Shown here in pieces: positions 44,822 to 54,107 of a stretch of 64,000 bases of DNA (positions are counted from its first letter, which is position 1; every line of letters starts with the position of its first letter). The notes below the pieces were generated by a model. That model saw nothing but the letters and a program-made list of their open reading frames with translations. It ran no database searches and had not been told where the DNA came from. The position numbers were made by a program, and so were the translations under genes. Location: positions 62,001-126,000 of the forward strand of contig NZ_JAFKCU010000008.1 of assembly GCF_017254845.1 (NCBI RefSeq). The letters are read 5' to 3'. The DNA is from Algoriphagus pacificus. GTDB taxonomy: Bacteria; Bacteroidota; Bacteroidia; Cytophagales; Cyclobacteriaceae.

Positions 44822-45402
44822 AAGAAATGCAAACCCTTTGGGCTGATTTGAGTCAGAAGATTGAAAAGCAGGATAAAATTCAAAAAGAACTATTAATGGA
44901 AATCACGAAACAAAAATTCAAGAAAAAGCTTGACGGCATCCGCTTACCGGAAATGATCGGGTCCGTAGTATGTTATATATATGCCATGTATTTACTTTCA
45001 AAATTCCCAGAGTTGGACTTATGGTACAATCAGGTCTTTGCTATGATCACGATCCTGATTTTGACATTGCTTCCTCTTGCCAGTTTGTCTGCCTTAAAAG
45101 GCATGCGAAATGTGAAAATAGAGGAAGATGCACCTGCTCAGATGCTTGAAAAATTTGCAAAAAGCAAAATCAGGTTTTTGAATGTACAACGCTACGGGAT
45201 GATTTTTGGAGGATTAATATTGGTAACTATTTTGCCCCCTATTTCGGAAATTCAAGGAAACACAGACCTCATATCCAAGCCGCTTTTTTGGGCGATTTAT
45301 TTGCCAGCCGGAGTTTTGTCGATGTTCTTTTTCAGTAAATGGGCACTAGGCAAATACAAAAAGGTCATCGCATCCTCCGAACAGTTGCTTTCGGAATTGT
45401 AA
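44812..45402 (+). CDS. Membrane protein coupled to the sigma factor
   Basis: A 196-residue protein. Residues 1-45 form a charged helix (MQTLWADLSQKIEKQDKIQKEL), followed by helices at about 50-65, 73-93, 128-145 and 160-178. It lacks the HxxxCxxC zinc motif of classical anti-sigma factors. Its overlap with the sigma gene suggests it acts as a non-classical anti-sigma factor through the cytoplasmic N terminus (inference). It ends 1 bp before a strong terminator. Confidence 0.7.
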   Translation: MELEEMQTLWADLSQKIEKQDKIQKELLMEITKQKFKKKLDGIRLPEMIGSVVCYIYAMYLLSKFPELDLWYNQVFAMITILILTLLPLASLSALKGMRNVKIEEDAPAQMLEKFAKSKIRFLNVQRYGMIFGGLILVTILPPISEIQGNTDLISKPLFWAIYLPAGVLSMFFFSKWALGKYKKVIASSEQLLSEL

Positions 45403-45403
45403 C

Positions 45404-45436
45404 AAAAAAAGAAGCTGTCACACAGCTTCTTTTTTT
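45404..45436. terminator. Bidirectional terminator
   Basis: AAAAAAAGAAGCTG and CAGCTTCTTTTTTT are perfect arms around 5 bases. It serves the sigma operon on one strand; the convergent DUF1835 gene has its stop codon (45418-45420) inside the loop. Confidence 0.9.
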
Positions 45437-46164
45437 ATTTCGTCATAAAGTCTTTTGACTTGGTCATCTCCGAATCCATAGATTGGAACACGATTTCGAA
45501 ACTCTCTGAAAATCTTTCCAAAATCATCCGTGTTCAGTTCATTCATAATCTGAATAATTGTAGCCTTTGGTTTGCCTGGATAATCCCCATGAGGAATACT
45601 GTCTTTCCAAGCCTGGACCGCTGGTAGCAAAAATGGGAGTTCGATGGAAACCTGCTTCGAAAGAGTCATTGCTTCATCGATATGATGTTGTTGAAACATC
45701 TTCCAAAGATTGGCTAAAATCTCGCATTGGTTTCTAGTCAAAAGTTTTGCATCCCGGAAATGTTCTTCCATCTGTCTTTCATTCTGTTCTGCAAAACCCA
45801 ATCGTAGGTCTGCCTTTTCAGGTAAGACAAGGTAGGTCTCACCTTTATGCTTTTCCAATAGATGCATCACAAACCACAAGTTTACTTGGCAAAACAAATC
45901 AAGTTCGAACCAGCAATAAACTTTGGTTTCAGGAGATACAGTCAGTATTTTCTCAAATTCGGGAACAGTTTTTCGGAAATAATTCTCCTCGGAATCATTA
46001 CTTGTATCAGGAGTTAAAAACTGATTTCTGATAACCCATAATTCTTCTAAAGAATGAGCTTCCACAGGACCGTCTACTAAACATTCTCTTGCGATTGCTT
46101 TCTCGCCATGGATATCTGAAGGAAAGGAAGAAGCTAAGGCGTCGCCATTTAAAATATGTAACAT
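45418..46164 (-). CDS. DUF1835-domain protein
   Basis: A 248-residue cytoplasmic protein. The start, MLHILNGDALASSFPS followed by ARECLVDGPVEAHSLEELWVIRNQFL, matches the DUF1835 pattern. The ExDLFCQVNLW block (CWFELDLFCQVNLWFVMHLL) lies near residue 100, and the C-terminal part is a helical bundle ending RNRVPIYGFGDDQVKRLYDEI. The function of the family is not known to me. Single-gene unit; its 3' end overlaps the shared terminator. Confidence 0.82.
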   Translation of the reverse strand: MLHILNGDALASSFPSDIHGEKAIARECLVDGPVEAHSLEELWVIRNQFLTPDTSNDSEENYFRKTVPEFEKILTVSPETKVYCWFELDLFCQVNLWFVMHLLEKHKGETYLVLPEKADLRLGFAEQNERQMEEHFRDAKLLTRNQCEILANLWKMFQQHHIDEAMTLSKQVSIELPFLLPAVQAWKDSIPHGDYPGKPKATIIQIMNELNTDDFGKIFREFRNRVPIYGFGDDQVKRLYDEIKKEAV

Positions 46165-46901
46165 GCTAGGTTGATTTTTGGTACAATTCTAAAATTCATT
46201 TCTAAAAGGCACTCTGATCATTTTTCAGTACCATTTACTCAAATCAGAGTGTTCATTGAAATTTAAACAGCTTTTGGAAAAGCGGTGTTCCTTAAGTTTT
46301 GTTAAAACTCCTTTAATCTCGGAAAATCCAAGCAGGATTTAAACACCTCAGCCATGTTTTCTTTCAGAAAATCCCAAGCTAGACCAGCTTTCCTTGCCTT
46401 AAAATTCCTTGGAAAAAGCTTTCCTCAAACTGGTCTTTTGAATTTGTTTTTAATTCTGTGTTTTTAATAAAAAGTTATCTTTTATACTAAAATATAAAAT
46501 AATTATAGTATTAAATATTTTAAAATATAAATATAGGTTAATAAAAGACTTATATGTATAGACAATTGTTATTATATAGAGATGATAATTATTATCTTTT
46601 TAAATTTTATATTATTTTAATAGTTATACTAAAAAAGTATTACATTTTTAATGCAATATAGAATCCAATTTTGTTCGATATTGGCATAACTGTCTCAAAA
46701 ACAGACAGTTTTGAGAATTGTATTAAAACAGCTCATTATTACTTTCAAATGGTTTTTTTACCGTTTTTATAAACTTTTTAATATAACTAGGATTAAAATT
46801 TGGTTAAGTTATATTTCAGTTTGTTCTTGTTTAATTAATTTTAACACCTTGAACCCATTGTAGCTAAATTCAAATTATTTCTTAACTAACCAACAAAATT
46901 T
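46165..46901. other. Gene-free, very AT-rich leader of the first SusCD operon
   Basis: 737 bp without a convincing gene. The part from about 46440 to 46680 is nearly pure A/T. It contains a Fur-like 6-1-6 palindrome at 46584-46596 and overlapping hairpins at 46688-46716. No full TTTG/TAnnTTTG promoter pair was found with good spacing. The length and composition suggest a regulated or strong promoter region. Confidence 0.6.
46584..46596. promoter_or_regulatory. Fur-box-like palindrome
   Basis: GATAAT-T-ATTATC is a perfect 6-1-6 arrangement as in Fur boxes; extended to 7-1-7 it mismatches at the outer pair only. It lies 305 bp before the SusC start. High local AT content raises the chance of coincidence. 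Confidence 0.35.
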
Positions 46902-49900
46902 ATGAGAAAAGCATTACTGAGCTTATTCTTCGGATTGGTTATTACTGCTTCCGCATTTGCGCAGAGTCGCACAGTGCAAGGAAGGGTAGTTTCTACCGAA
47001 GAACCAGAGGGACTCATTGGAGTCAATGTACTGGTGAAAGGAACCACTGTTGGGGTGGTAACTGATCTAGATGGGAACTATATTTTGCAAGTTCCAGACG
47101 GGGCCACAACTTTGGTCTTCAGTTATATCGGATACCTAACCAAAGAAGAGGTTATCGGAAACCGATCTACAATTGATGTAACGTTAAATCCAGATGCTCA
47201 AAATCTGGAAGAAGTAGTGATCACTGCTTATGGTGGAACAGTGGACAAAGGAAACTTTACCGGTTCTGCTATTGCTTTGAAAGCTGATAAAATCGCTAAC
47301 AGACCTATCAACAACGTAGTAAATGCCATTGAAGGACAAGCTCCAGGTGTTATTACTACTTCAGCTTCTGGTCAGCCGGGTTCTACTCCAGCTGTTAGAA
47401 TCAGAGGTGTAGGTTCTGTTAACTCATCTTCGTCTCCTCTTTATGTGGTGGATGGTGTTCCTTATGATGGAGACCTTTCCAACTTGAACCCAGAGGATAT
47501 TGCTGACATGACCATTTTGAAAGATGCTTCTTCATCTGCTCTTTATGGTTCTAGAGCTGCAAACGGTGTGATCATGATCACCACCAAAACTGGTAAGAAA
47601 AATCAGCCAACTTTCAACTTGAGAGTACAGCAAGGTGTTTCTGGAAGAGCGCTTCCAGAATATGACCGTGTAAATGCTGATGAGTATTATCCATTGGTTT
47701 GGGAATCATTGAAAAACAGCCGAATCGGAAATGGCGAATCTGCTACTGACGCAGCACAATACGCGTCTGATAACTTGATCAATGTTTTGAGATACAATAT
47801 CTACAATGTGCCAGATGATCAAATCGTAGGTACTAATGGATTATTGAATCCAAACGCTGTCAACAATTTCCAAGGTTTGGATTGGTTTGACGAATTGGAA
47901 AGAATGGGTGATAGAAAAGAATACAACATCACTTATTCTGGTGGATCAGATAGAACAGACTTTTATACCTCTTTCAACTATTTGAATGAAAAAGGTTTCG
48001 TAATCAAGTCTGACATTGAAAGATTCACTGGACGTTTGAACGTGAATACTCAAGCAACCAAGTGGTTGAAGACAGGTATCAACCTTTCTGCTACTATGAG
48101 TGAAGGAAATAATGCAAGAGATGGCGGTAGCTCCAGTTATGTAAACCCATTCTTCTTTGCAAGAAATATTGGTCCAATCTATCCTGTCTATGCACAAAAC
48201 ATGATGACTGGTGGATACATCTTGGATGAATTTGGAGATAAAATCTTCGATACAGGTAACCTTTCTGAATTAGGCCTTCCAAGTAGAGGTGCTGATGGTT
48301 CAGCAGGTAGACATGTGGTTCAAGAGACACTTTTGAATATCGATAGATTTGACAGAGATGTGATTTCTTCTAGAGCTTATGTAGAGGCTACTTTCTTGAA
48401 GAACTTCAACTTCAGAACAAATATCTCTACTGATATGACTTCTCTTTTGGATATCGGATATGATAACCAAATCGTAGGTGATGGAGCTCCCGCTGGTAGA
48501 ACAAGAAGAGGCAATATCAGAACTAATTCTTTGACCTTTAACCAATTGCTTTCTTACTCTAATACTTTCAGAGAGAAGCACTTTGTAGAGGCATTATTTG
48601 GTCACGAAAATTATGATTTGCAAATCAACCGTCAGAATATCTCTAAGCAAGATCAGATTCTTGCAGGAAACATCGAGCCTGACAACTTTGTAACAACTAA
48701 CTCAGCAACAGGTAGATTGGATAGAGATAGAATCGAATCTTATTTCTCTAGACTGAACTATGTATATGATGACAAGTATTCTTTCTCTGCTTCTTGGAGA
48801 ACAGATGGGTCTTCTAGATTCTTCGAAGATGTTAGATGGGGTACTTTCTATTCTGTAGGTGCGGCTTGGACAATTGACAGAGAGAATTTCTTCAATTCAG
48901 CATTCTTCCAATTATTGAAGCTTAGAGTTTCTTATGGTGAAGTTGGTAACAACAACGTAAGTGGATTCTATCCTTGGCAAGCACTTTATGACTTAGGCTT
49001 TAACAATGCATCTGAGCCAGGTATTCTTCAGGCTTCTTTGGCAGCTAGAGATCTACAGTGGGAGTCTAACAATACTTTTGACATAGGTGTTGACTTCGCT
49101 TTTTTGAACAGATTCTCAGGTACTATTGAATATTTCAACAGAAGTTCTGAAAACCTATTGTTTGAAGTACCATTGTCTTTGACTACTGGTCTTTCTTCTA
49201 AGTTCCAGAACATCGGTACTATGGCTAACACTGGTATTGAATTCAATATCGCAGGTGACATCGTGAGAACTGGTGATTTCAAGTGGAACTTGGGATTAAA
49301 CGTTTCTACTTTCAAAAATGAGTTCAAGAAACTTCCATTTGATGAGCAAGTTGTTGGAACCAAAAAGTATGTAGTTGGTAGATCAATCTATGATTTCTGG
49401 TTGAGAGACTGGTATGGTGTTGACCCAGAAACTGGTGATGGTCTATTCAGAGCAGATGAGTATGATGCTGCTGATGAAGATATCAGAATCGTTGGGGCAG
49501 ATACTTTGACAGTAGATGCTAACAATGCAAGATATCATTTCGCAGGTAATGCAATTCCTGATTTCTTTGGTGGTATCACTAATACCTTCACATACAAAGG
49601 GTTCTCTTTGAATGTCTTGATGAGTTTCGCAGTAGGTGGAGATATCTATGATGGAATCTACGGTGGATTGATGGATTCTGGTACTGAAGGTGGTGCATTG
49701 CATAGAGATATTTTGAATAGATGGCAACAGCCAGGTGATATCACTGACGTTCCTAAAATGGACGTTTCAGGTGCTGCAGACACCAATGTTGCTTCAGACA
49801 GATGGTTGACATCTTCTTCTTACCTCAACTTGAGATCAGTGAACCTTTCTTATACACTTCCAAGAGCATTCTTGGAAAGAATCAAAGTTAAGGCTGCTAC

Positions 49901-50039
49901 TGTATACCTAGCTGGTGAAAACCTTGGCTGGTTGTCTTCTAGAAGTGGTATGTATGTATCCGGAACATTCAGTGGTACTACTTCCAATACCTTTACTCCA
50001 GCAAGAACATTTACGCTGGGTGTTAATGTGAACCTGTAA
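46902..50039 (+). CDS. SusC/RagA-type TonB-dependent outer-membrane transporter
   Basis: A 1045-residue outer-membrane importer. The signal peptide ends ASAFAQ. A carboxypeptidase-regulatory-like domain follows (about 22-105: RTVQGRVVSTEEPEGLIGVNVLVKG), then the TonB plug with the SusC signature LYVVDGVPYDG...DMTILKDASSSALYGSRAANGVIMITTKTG (about 185-230), then a 22-strand barrel to the end. There is no N-terminal anti-sigma-interaction domain, so no trans-envelope signalling is expected. Codon choice is strongly biased (Arg AGA, Ser TCT, Leu TTG), unlike neighbours, suggesting high expression. The SusD gene follows directly. Confidence 0.95.
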   Translation: MRKALLSLFFGLVITASAFAQSRTVQGRVVSTEEPEGLIGVNVLVKGTTVGVVTDLDGNYILQVPDGATTLVFSYIGYLTKEEVIGNRSTIDVTLNPDAQNLEEVVITAYGGTVDKGNFTGSAIALKADKIANRPINNVVNAIEGQAPGVITTSASGQPGSTPAVRIRGVGSVNSSSSPLYVVDGVPYDGDLSNLNPEDIADMTILKDASSSALYGSRAANGVIMITTKTGKKNQPTFNLRVQQGVSGRALPEYDRVNADEYYPLVWESLKNSRIGNGESATDAAQYASDNLINVLRYNIYNVPDDQIVGTNGLLNPNAVNNFQGLDWFDELERMGDRKEYNITYSGGSDRTDFYTSFNYLNEKGFVIKSDIERFTGRLNVNTQATKWLKTGINLSATMSEGNNARDGGSSSYVNPFFFARNIGPIYPVYAQNMMTGGYILDEFGDKIFDTGNLSELGLPSRGADGSAGRHVVQETLLNIDRFDRDVISSRAYVEATFLKNFNFRTNISTDMTSLLDIGYDNQIVGDGAPAGRTRRGNIRTNSLTFNQLLSYSNTFREKHFVEALFGHENYDLQINRQNISKQDQILAGNIEPDNFVTTNSATGRLDRDRIESYFSRLNYVYDDKYSFSASWRTDGSSRFFEDVRWGTFYSVGAAWTIDRENFFNSAFFQLLKLRVSYGEVGNNNVSGFYPWQALYDLGFNNASEPGILQASLAARDLQWESNNTFDIGVDFAFLNRFSGTIEYFNRSSENLLFEVPLSLTTGLSSKFQNIGTMANTGIEFNIAGDIVRTGDFKWNLGLNVSTFKNEFKKLPFDEQVVGTKKYVVGRSIYDFWLRDWYGVDPETGDGLFRADEYDAADEDIRIVGADTLTVDANNARYHFAGNAIPDFFGGITNTFTYKGFSLNVLMSFAVGGDIYDGIYGGLMDSGTEGGALHRDILNRWQQPGDITDVPKMDVSGAADTNVASDRWLTSSSYLNLRSVNLSYTLPRAFLERIKVKAATVYLAGENLGWLSSRSGMYVSGTFSGTTSNTFTPARTFTLGVNVNL

Positions 50040-50045
50040 TTGAAA

Positions 50046-51545
50046 ATGACGATGAAAAATATATTAAGTAAACTATTTATCGCAGGCGCACTATTAATCA
50101 CAACTAGTTGTGCTGATGATTATTTGGATACGCTTCCTACAGACGCTGTATCAGAAGAGGCGGTTTTTACAACCACTCAAAATGCTATGACTGCCTTGAA
50201 TGGTATTCATAGAATGATGTTTATCCGTTTTGATAGCCAAGGCCAACCAGCTGAGGGTGGCGTGATGATCATGCGTGAAGTAATGGGAGAAGATGTGGTC
50301 ATGACTACTACTGGTAACGGCTGGTTCGTTTCAATCTCCAGATGGTTGAACCATGTCAATGAATCAAGCGGTGACGTGAGATTCGTTTGGAGATTCTATT
50401 ACAAAGTGATCGGTAATGCAAATATGATTATTGCTAATATCGACAATGCAGATGGACCTCAGGCTGAAAAGGATGAAATCAAAGGTCAGGCTTTAGCTTA
50501 CAGAGCTTGGGCTCATTTCAACTTAGTTCAGATGTTTGCAAAAAGATATGATGCAGGTGGAGACAACTCAGGACCTGGTGTTCCAATCGTATTGGAGCCA
50601 ATCACTGAAGGTGGTCCAAGAAATTCTGTAGCTGAAGTTTATGCTCAGATCAACACAGACATCGATGCAGCAATCGGGTTATTGACTACTTCAAGAAATG
50701 CAAAGTCTCACTTGAACATTAATGTAGCTAAAGGTATTAAAGCAAGAGTTGCCTTGGTTCAGGAAAATTTCTCAGTAGCTGCACAAATGGCTAGAGAGGC
50801 AAGAGAAGGATTCTCTTTGATGAGTACTGATCAATTGTATGAAGGTTTCAACAACGTGGAGAATCCAGAGTGGATTTGGGGTAGTAAGCAAGTAGATGAT
50901 CAGCAGACATTCTTTGCTTCCTTCTTTGCTTACATGTCTTTGAATTTCTCTTCTACAAACATCAGATCTAATCCAAAAGCAATCAACAGTGCGCTTTATG
51001 ATATGATCCCTGATACAGATGCAAGAAAAGGCCTTTGGGATCCAAATGCATCTGATCCAGCTTTGAGAGATCCATACATTGACGAAATGACTTTGACAAG
51101 TTTCAGTAAAAGGGATTACATGAACCGTAAGTTTATTGCGCAAGGAAATGCATCTTCTGTAGGTGATGTTCCTTACATGAGAGCTGCGGAAATGTACTTG
51201 CTAGAGGCTGAAGCTTTGGTTAGATCTGGAAATGATGCTCAGGCAGCTCAGGTTCTTTTTGACTTGGTTTCTACGAGAGATTCAGGTTATACACTTTCTT
51301 CTAATACTGGAGATGCTTTGTTTGATGAGATCATGATTCAGAGAAGAATTGAACTTTGGGGTGAAGGTTTCAGATGGTATGATTTGAAGCGTTTGAATCT
51401 TCCATTGGACAGAACTGGTGCTAACCACGTAGAATCTGTAATCAATTCTAAGTTTACAGAGCCTGCAGGTTCAAATGCTTGGCAGTGGCAAATCCCAAGA
51501 GATGAGTTGAATGCTAACCCAAATATGGAGCAGAATCCATCTTAA
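50046..51545 (+). CDS. SusD/RagB-family surface lipoprotein
   Basis: A 499-residue substrate-capturing lid protein for the adjacent SusC. The lipoprotein signal ends ALLITTSCADD. TPR-like helices (KGQALAYRAWAHFNLVQMFAKRY, VAKGIKARVALVQENFSVAAQMA) and the C-terminal SusD signature (MRAAEMYLLEAEALVRSGN, RRIELWGEGFRWYDLKRL) are present. It starts 6 bp after the SusC stop (ATG 50046, or ATG 50052 giving MKNILSK; an in-frame TTG at 50040 is unlikely). Codon bias matches SusC. The transported substrate is unknown; no glycosidase lies beside it. Confidence 0.94.
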   Translation: MTMKNILSKLFIAGALLITTSCADDYLDTLPTDAVSEEAVFTTTQNAMTALNGIHRMMFIRFDSQGQPAEGGVMIMREVMGEDVVMTTTGNGWFVSISRWLNHVNESSGDVRFVWRFYYKVIGNANMIIANIDNADGPQAEKDEIKGQALAYRAWAHFNLVQMFAKRYDAGGDNSGPGVPIVLEPITEGGPRNSVAEVYAQINTDIDAAIGLLTTSRNAKSHLNINVAKGIKARVALVQENFSVAAQMAREAREGFSLMSTDQLYEGFNNVENPEWIWGSKQVDDQQTFFASFFAYMSLNFSSTNIRSNPKAINSALYDMIPDTDARKGLWDPNASDPALRDPYIDEMTLTSFSKRDYMNRKFIAQGNASSVGDVPYMRAAEMYLLEAEALVRSGNDAQAAQVLFDLVSTRDSGYTLSSNTGDALFDEIMIQRRIELWGEGFRWYDLKRLNLPLDRTGANHVESVINSKFTEPAGSNAWQWQIPRDELNANPNMEQNPS

Positions 51546-51563
51546 GGATTTATCAATAAAACG

Positions 51564-51596
51564 AAAGCCCGAGGATTTTTCCTCGGGCTTTTTTTT
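51564..51596 (+). terminator. Strong terminator after the first SusCD pair
   Basis: AAAGCCCGAGG pairs perfectly with CCTCGGGCTTT around ATTTTT, followed by TTTTT. It also lies just downstream of the convergent VOC gene. Confidence 0.92.
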
Positions 51597-51611
51597 GTTC
51601 ATTTTGTCATC

Positions 51612-51998
51612 TCAGGCTTCGTAAAATTCTAATGGAAGCCCATCTGGATCAGCAATAAATGTGAATTTCTTTCCTGTAAATTCATCCACTCGAATGGGTT
51701 CGGCTTTGACCCCTTTGGATGTTAAATCCTCGACACAGGCTTCTAAATCTGCTGTGGCAAAAGCCAAATGTCTCAATCCAACTGCCTCTGGTCTAGAGGG
51801 TCTTTTGGGAGAATTGGGAAACGAAAATAATTCGATGATGTAGTTACCATTGAGCGCTAGATCCAATTTATAAGAATCTCTTTCCTCACGGTAAACTTCA
51901 CGGATCACTTCCAAACCTATTACCTCTAGATAAAATTTTTTGGATTGCTCATAATCCGAGCAAATGATCGCAATATGGTGAACTCCTGCTAGTTTCAT
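51612..51998 (-). CDS. VOC (glyoxalase-fold) metalloprotein, YaeR-like
   Basis: A 128-residue protein of the vicinal oxygen chelate superfamily, closest in pattern to the YaeR/SMU1112c group: VHHIAIICSDYEQSKKFYLEVIGLEVI at the start and a second repeat GLRHLAFATADLEACVEDLTSKGV. Likely metal ligands are H8, E56 (IIELFSF), H76 (LRHLAF) and the glutamate in LPLEFYEA. The substrate is unknown. Its start overlaps the S9 peptidase stop by 4 bp (ATGA), so the two are translationally coupled. Confidence 0.85.
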   Translation of the reverse strand: MKLAGVHHIAIICSDYEQSKKFYLEVIGLEVIREVYREERDSYKLDLALNGNYIIELFSFPNSPKRPSRPEAVGLRHLAFATADLEACVEDLTSKGVKAEPIRVDEFTGKKFTFIADPDGLPLEFYEA

Positions 51999-54067
51999 TT
52001 ATCCATCAAATGCTTTTTGAGGAAATCAGCTGTAGCCTGATCCACTTTGATCATGTTTGACCATTTCATCCAATGGTGCGTATCTCCAGGGATTAAAATC
52101 GACTCATAGGGTTTATTCATTTCTTCAAATCTGCGGATCAGGTCTACCGTTTGGGATACCGCAACATTTCTATCATCATCCGCATGAATAAATAATACTG
52201 GTGATGTCCAAGTGGATAAATCTGCAATAGGAGAGGATTCCCAAGCGGTTTTTCTTGCCAAATCTAAATCAGGAGCCTGCTCATAATCGGGAGATAAATC
52301 ATAGCGACCGTCCAGATCATGTACCCCATGAATATCCACTCCAACTTTAAATAATCCAGAATCTCTGGCTAGTGCCAAAGCAGTTAAATAACCTCCATAA
52401 GATCCCCCATAGATTCCAATTTTTTCTCCATTCACCTGTGGCAAGGATGCTAAAAATTCTCCTCCAGCTTTCACATCTTGGTATTCAACAGCTCCTTGGT
52501 AATAGGCCCCTGCTGGTTTGTGGAATTCATAACCATAGCCAATTCCTAATCTATAATTCACAGAAAGAACCACGAAACCTAAGTTTGCCAAATATTGGTT
52601 GATCGAATAAGTATTGGAGTAATAATCCATGTAGCTCCAGCCAAGAAGCATTTGTCTTTGCGGACCTCCATGAACAAAAACTACTCCTGGCTTTTTTGCA
52701 GCTCCACCTTCTTTTTCAAAAAGTTGCCCATAAACTGTGGTTCCATCTGGAGCGGTGAATTTGACCTGCTTTGGAATCACCAATTGATTTTGAGGGAAAT
52801 CAGAAGGAATCAAATTCTCACCCAAAAGTTGGGTATTTCTTCCTTTTTTCACAGCGACAAGATGAGAGCGCTGAGCAGTAGCACTAAAATAAGCTAGCGT
52901 TTCATTACCAATCCAAACCGGGTAGGCTTCAATTCCCGAGCCAGCAGTTTCCCATGTAAGTTTCCCACCTTGGATATCTACTGTTCCAATATGTCTTCTG
53001 TCCAGATCTTCCGGTTCTGAACCTGTATTGGCTGAAAATGCCAATTTCATTCCGTCGGGGCTCTGTTTGATTTGTTCCACCATGTAATTTCCCGGTGTCA
53101 AAAGCTTTGTTTTTTTACTTGGGATATTCAGAGCATAGAGGTGCTGCCAGCCATCTTCGTAAGAAAGGTAAACCAGGTCATTGTTGCCTGAGAAAGCAAA
53201 AAATGGATACACATAAGAAGCGGCGAGCGTTTCTGGAGCTTTCCAGAGTTTTTCAGCATTTCCTTTTTCAGCATCTGCAACCCAGATTTCCCAAGCACTA
53301 TGTCTTGGTTCCAATACAGGAAAAGCGGCTCCGCTTCCTCCAGGTCTTCTGATAAACGCTATTTTTTTACCATCTGGAGACCATTGGATATTTGAATCCC
53401 TGTGGAAGGAAGGAGAGATCCACTGAATTGGAGTCTTGGAATCCAAGTAAATCCCAACCATACTATGAGTGCCTCTATTCACTACGAATGCAAGCTTTTT
53501 TCCATCGGGAGAATAGTTGATTTCATTCACTGAACCCTTGATTTCAAAAAGTTGAGTTGGTTTTTCGCTTTCAGATAGGGGAGTACTCCATACCTGTCCA
53601 CCTTTCAGATAAAGAAGAGAATTGTCTGGAGAGATTGAAGGGTTATCAGCCTCAACAACTGTTGTAACCTCACTTGTTTCTAAATTTATTTTCCAGATTT
53701 CGACTTTGGGGAGGATTGGGAGATTTTGGGCATTGACTGTGGAGGAAGCATTTCCTCCTCCGTGATCTCCTCCTCGGACAAATACGAGCCAATTTCCATC
53801 TGGCGAAAACTGTAGACTTGAAATTTCCTGGCCATCATCTTCATTGAAAGAAGTTAATTTTTTCGGTGTAAAGTCGGGTAACTCCGCAGTATATACATTC
53901 CGTTTTCCCTGTTCATTCATTGCCCAGGCGATCTTTTCCCCTGTTGGAGAACTCGTCAATTCCAATGGAAAAGAGAATTTTCCTACTTGCTCCATCGTAA
54001 AAGTTTGAGCAAATAGAAGTGGAGAAAATAGTAGCAAAAGGAAAGTGTAAACTATTCTGATTTTCAT
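51995..54067 (-). CDS. S9 family (prolyl oligopeptidase-type) serine peptidase
   Basis: A 690-residue secreted peptidase: signal peptide ending PLLFAQ, a seven-bladed-propeller-like region with WD/Tolb-type repeats (LQFSPDGNWLVFVRGG, INYSPDGKKLAFVV, IQWSPDGKKIAFI), then an alpha/beta-hydrolase domain. Catalytic residues: Ser in GIYGGSYGGYLTALAL, Asp in LFIHADDDRNVAVS and His in PGDTHHWM. It is related to dipeptidyl-peptidase IV and acylaminoacyl peptidases. The ATG at 54067 begins the signal peptide and is preferred to the open frame reaching 54121. Its gene lies 40 bp after the PBP4-type gene. Confidence 0.92.
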   Translation of the reverse strand: MKIRIVYTFLLLLFSPLLFAQTFTMEQVGKFSFPLELTSSPTGEKIAWAMNEQGKRNVYTAELPDFTPKKLTSFNEDDGQEISSLQFSPDGNWLVFVRGGDHGGGNASSTVNAQNLPILPKVEIWKINLETSEVTTVVEADNPSISPDNSLLYLKGGQVWSTPLSESEKPTQLFEIKGSVNEINYSPDGKKLAFVVNRGTHSMVGIYLDSKTPIQWISPSFHRDSNIQWSPDGKKIAFIRRPGGSGAAFPVLEPRHSAWEIWVADAEKGNAEKLWKAPETLAASYVYPFFAFSGNNDLVYLSYEDGWQHLYALNIPSKKTKLLTPGNYMVEQIKQSPDGMKLAFSANTGSEPEDLDRRHIGTVDIQGGKLTWETAGSGIEAYPVWIGNETLAYFSATAQRSHLVAVKKGRNTQLLGENLIPSDFPQNQLVIPKQVKFTAPDGTTVYGQLFEKEGGAAKKPGVVFVHGGPQRQMLLGWSYMDYYSNTYSINQYLANLGFVVLSVNYRLGIGYGYEFHKPAGAYYQGAVEYQDVKAGGEFLASLPQVNGEKIGIYGGSYGGYLTALALARDSGLFKVGVDIHGVHDLDGRYDLSPDYEQAPDLDLARKTAWESSPIADLSTWTSPVLFIHADDDRNVAVSQTVDLIRRFEEMNKPYESILIPGDTHHWMKWSNMIKVDQATADFLKKHLMDK

Positions 54068-54107
54068 GGCTTGATGGCTTTTGTTGGGGTTGAATTGGAG
54101 GTCTGAC

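Noticed and set aside
45404-45436. Second copy of the MITE ends (AAGAAGCTGTC)
   Set aside because: The resemblance is limited to one arm and the sequence is a compact intrinsic terminator between convergent genes.
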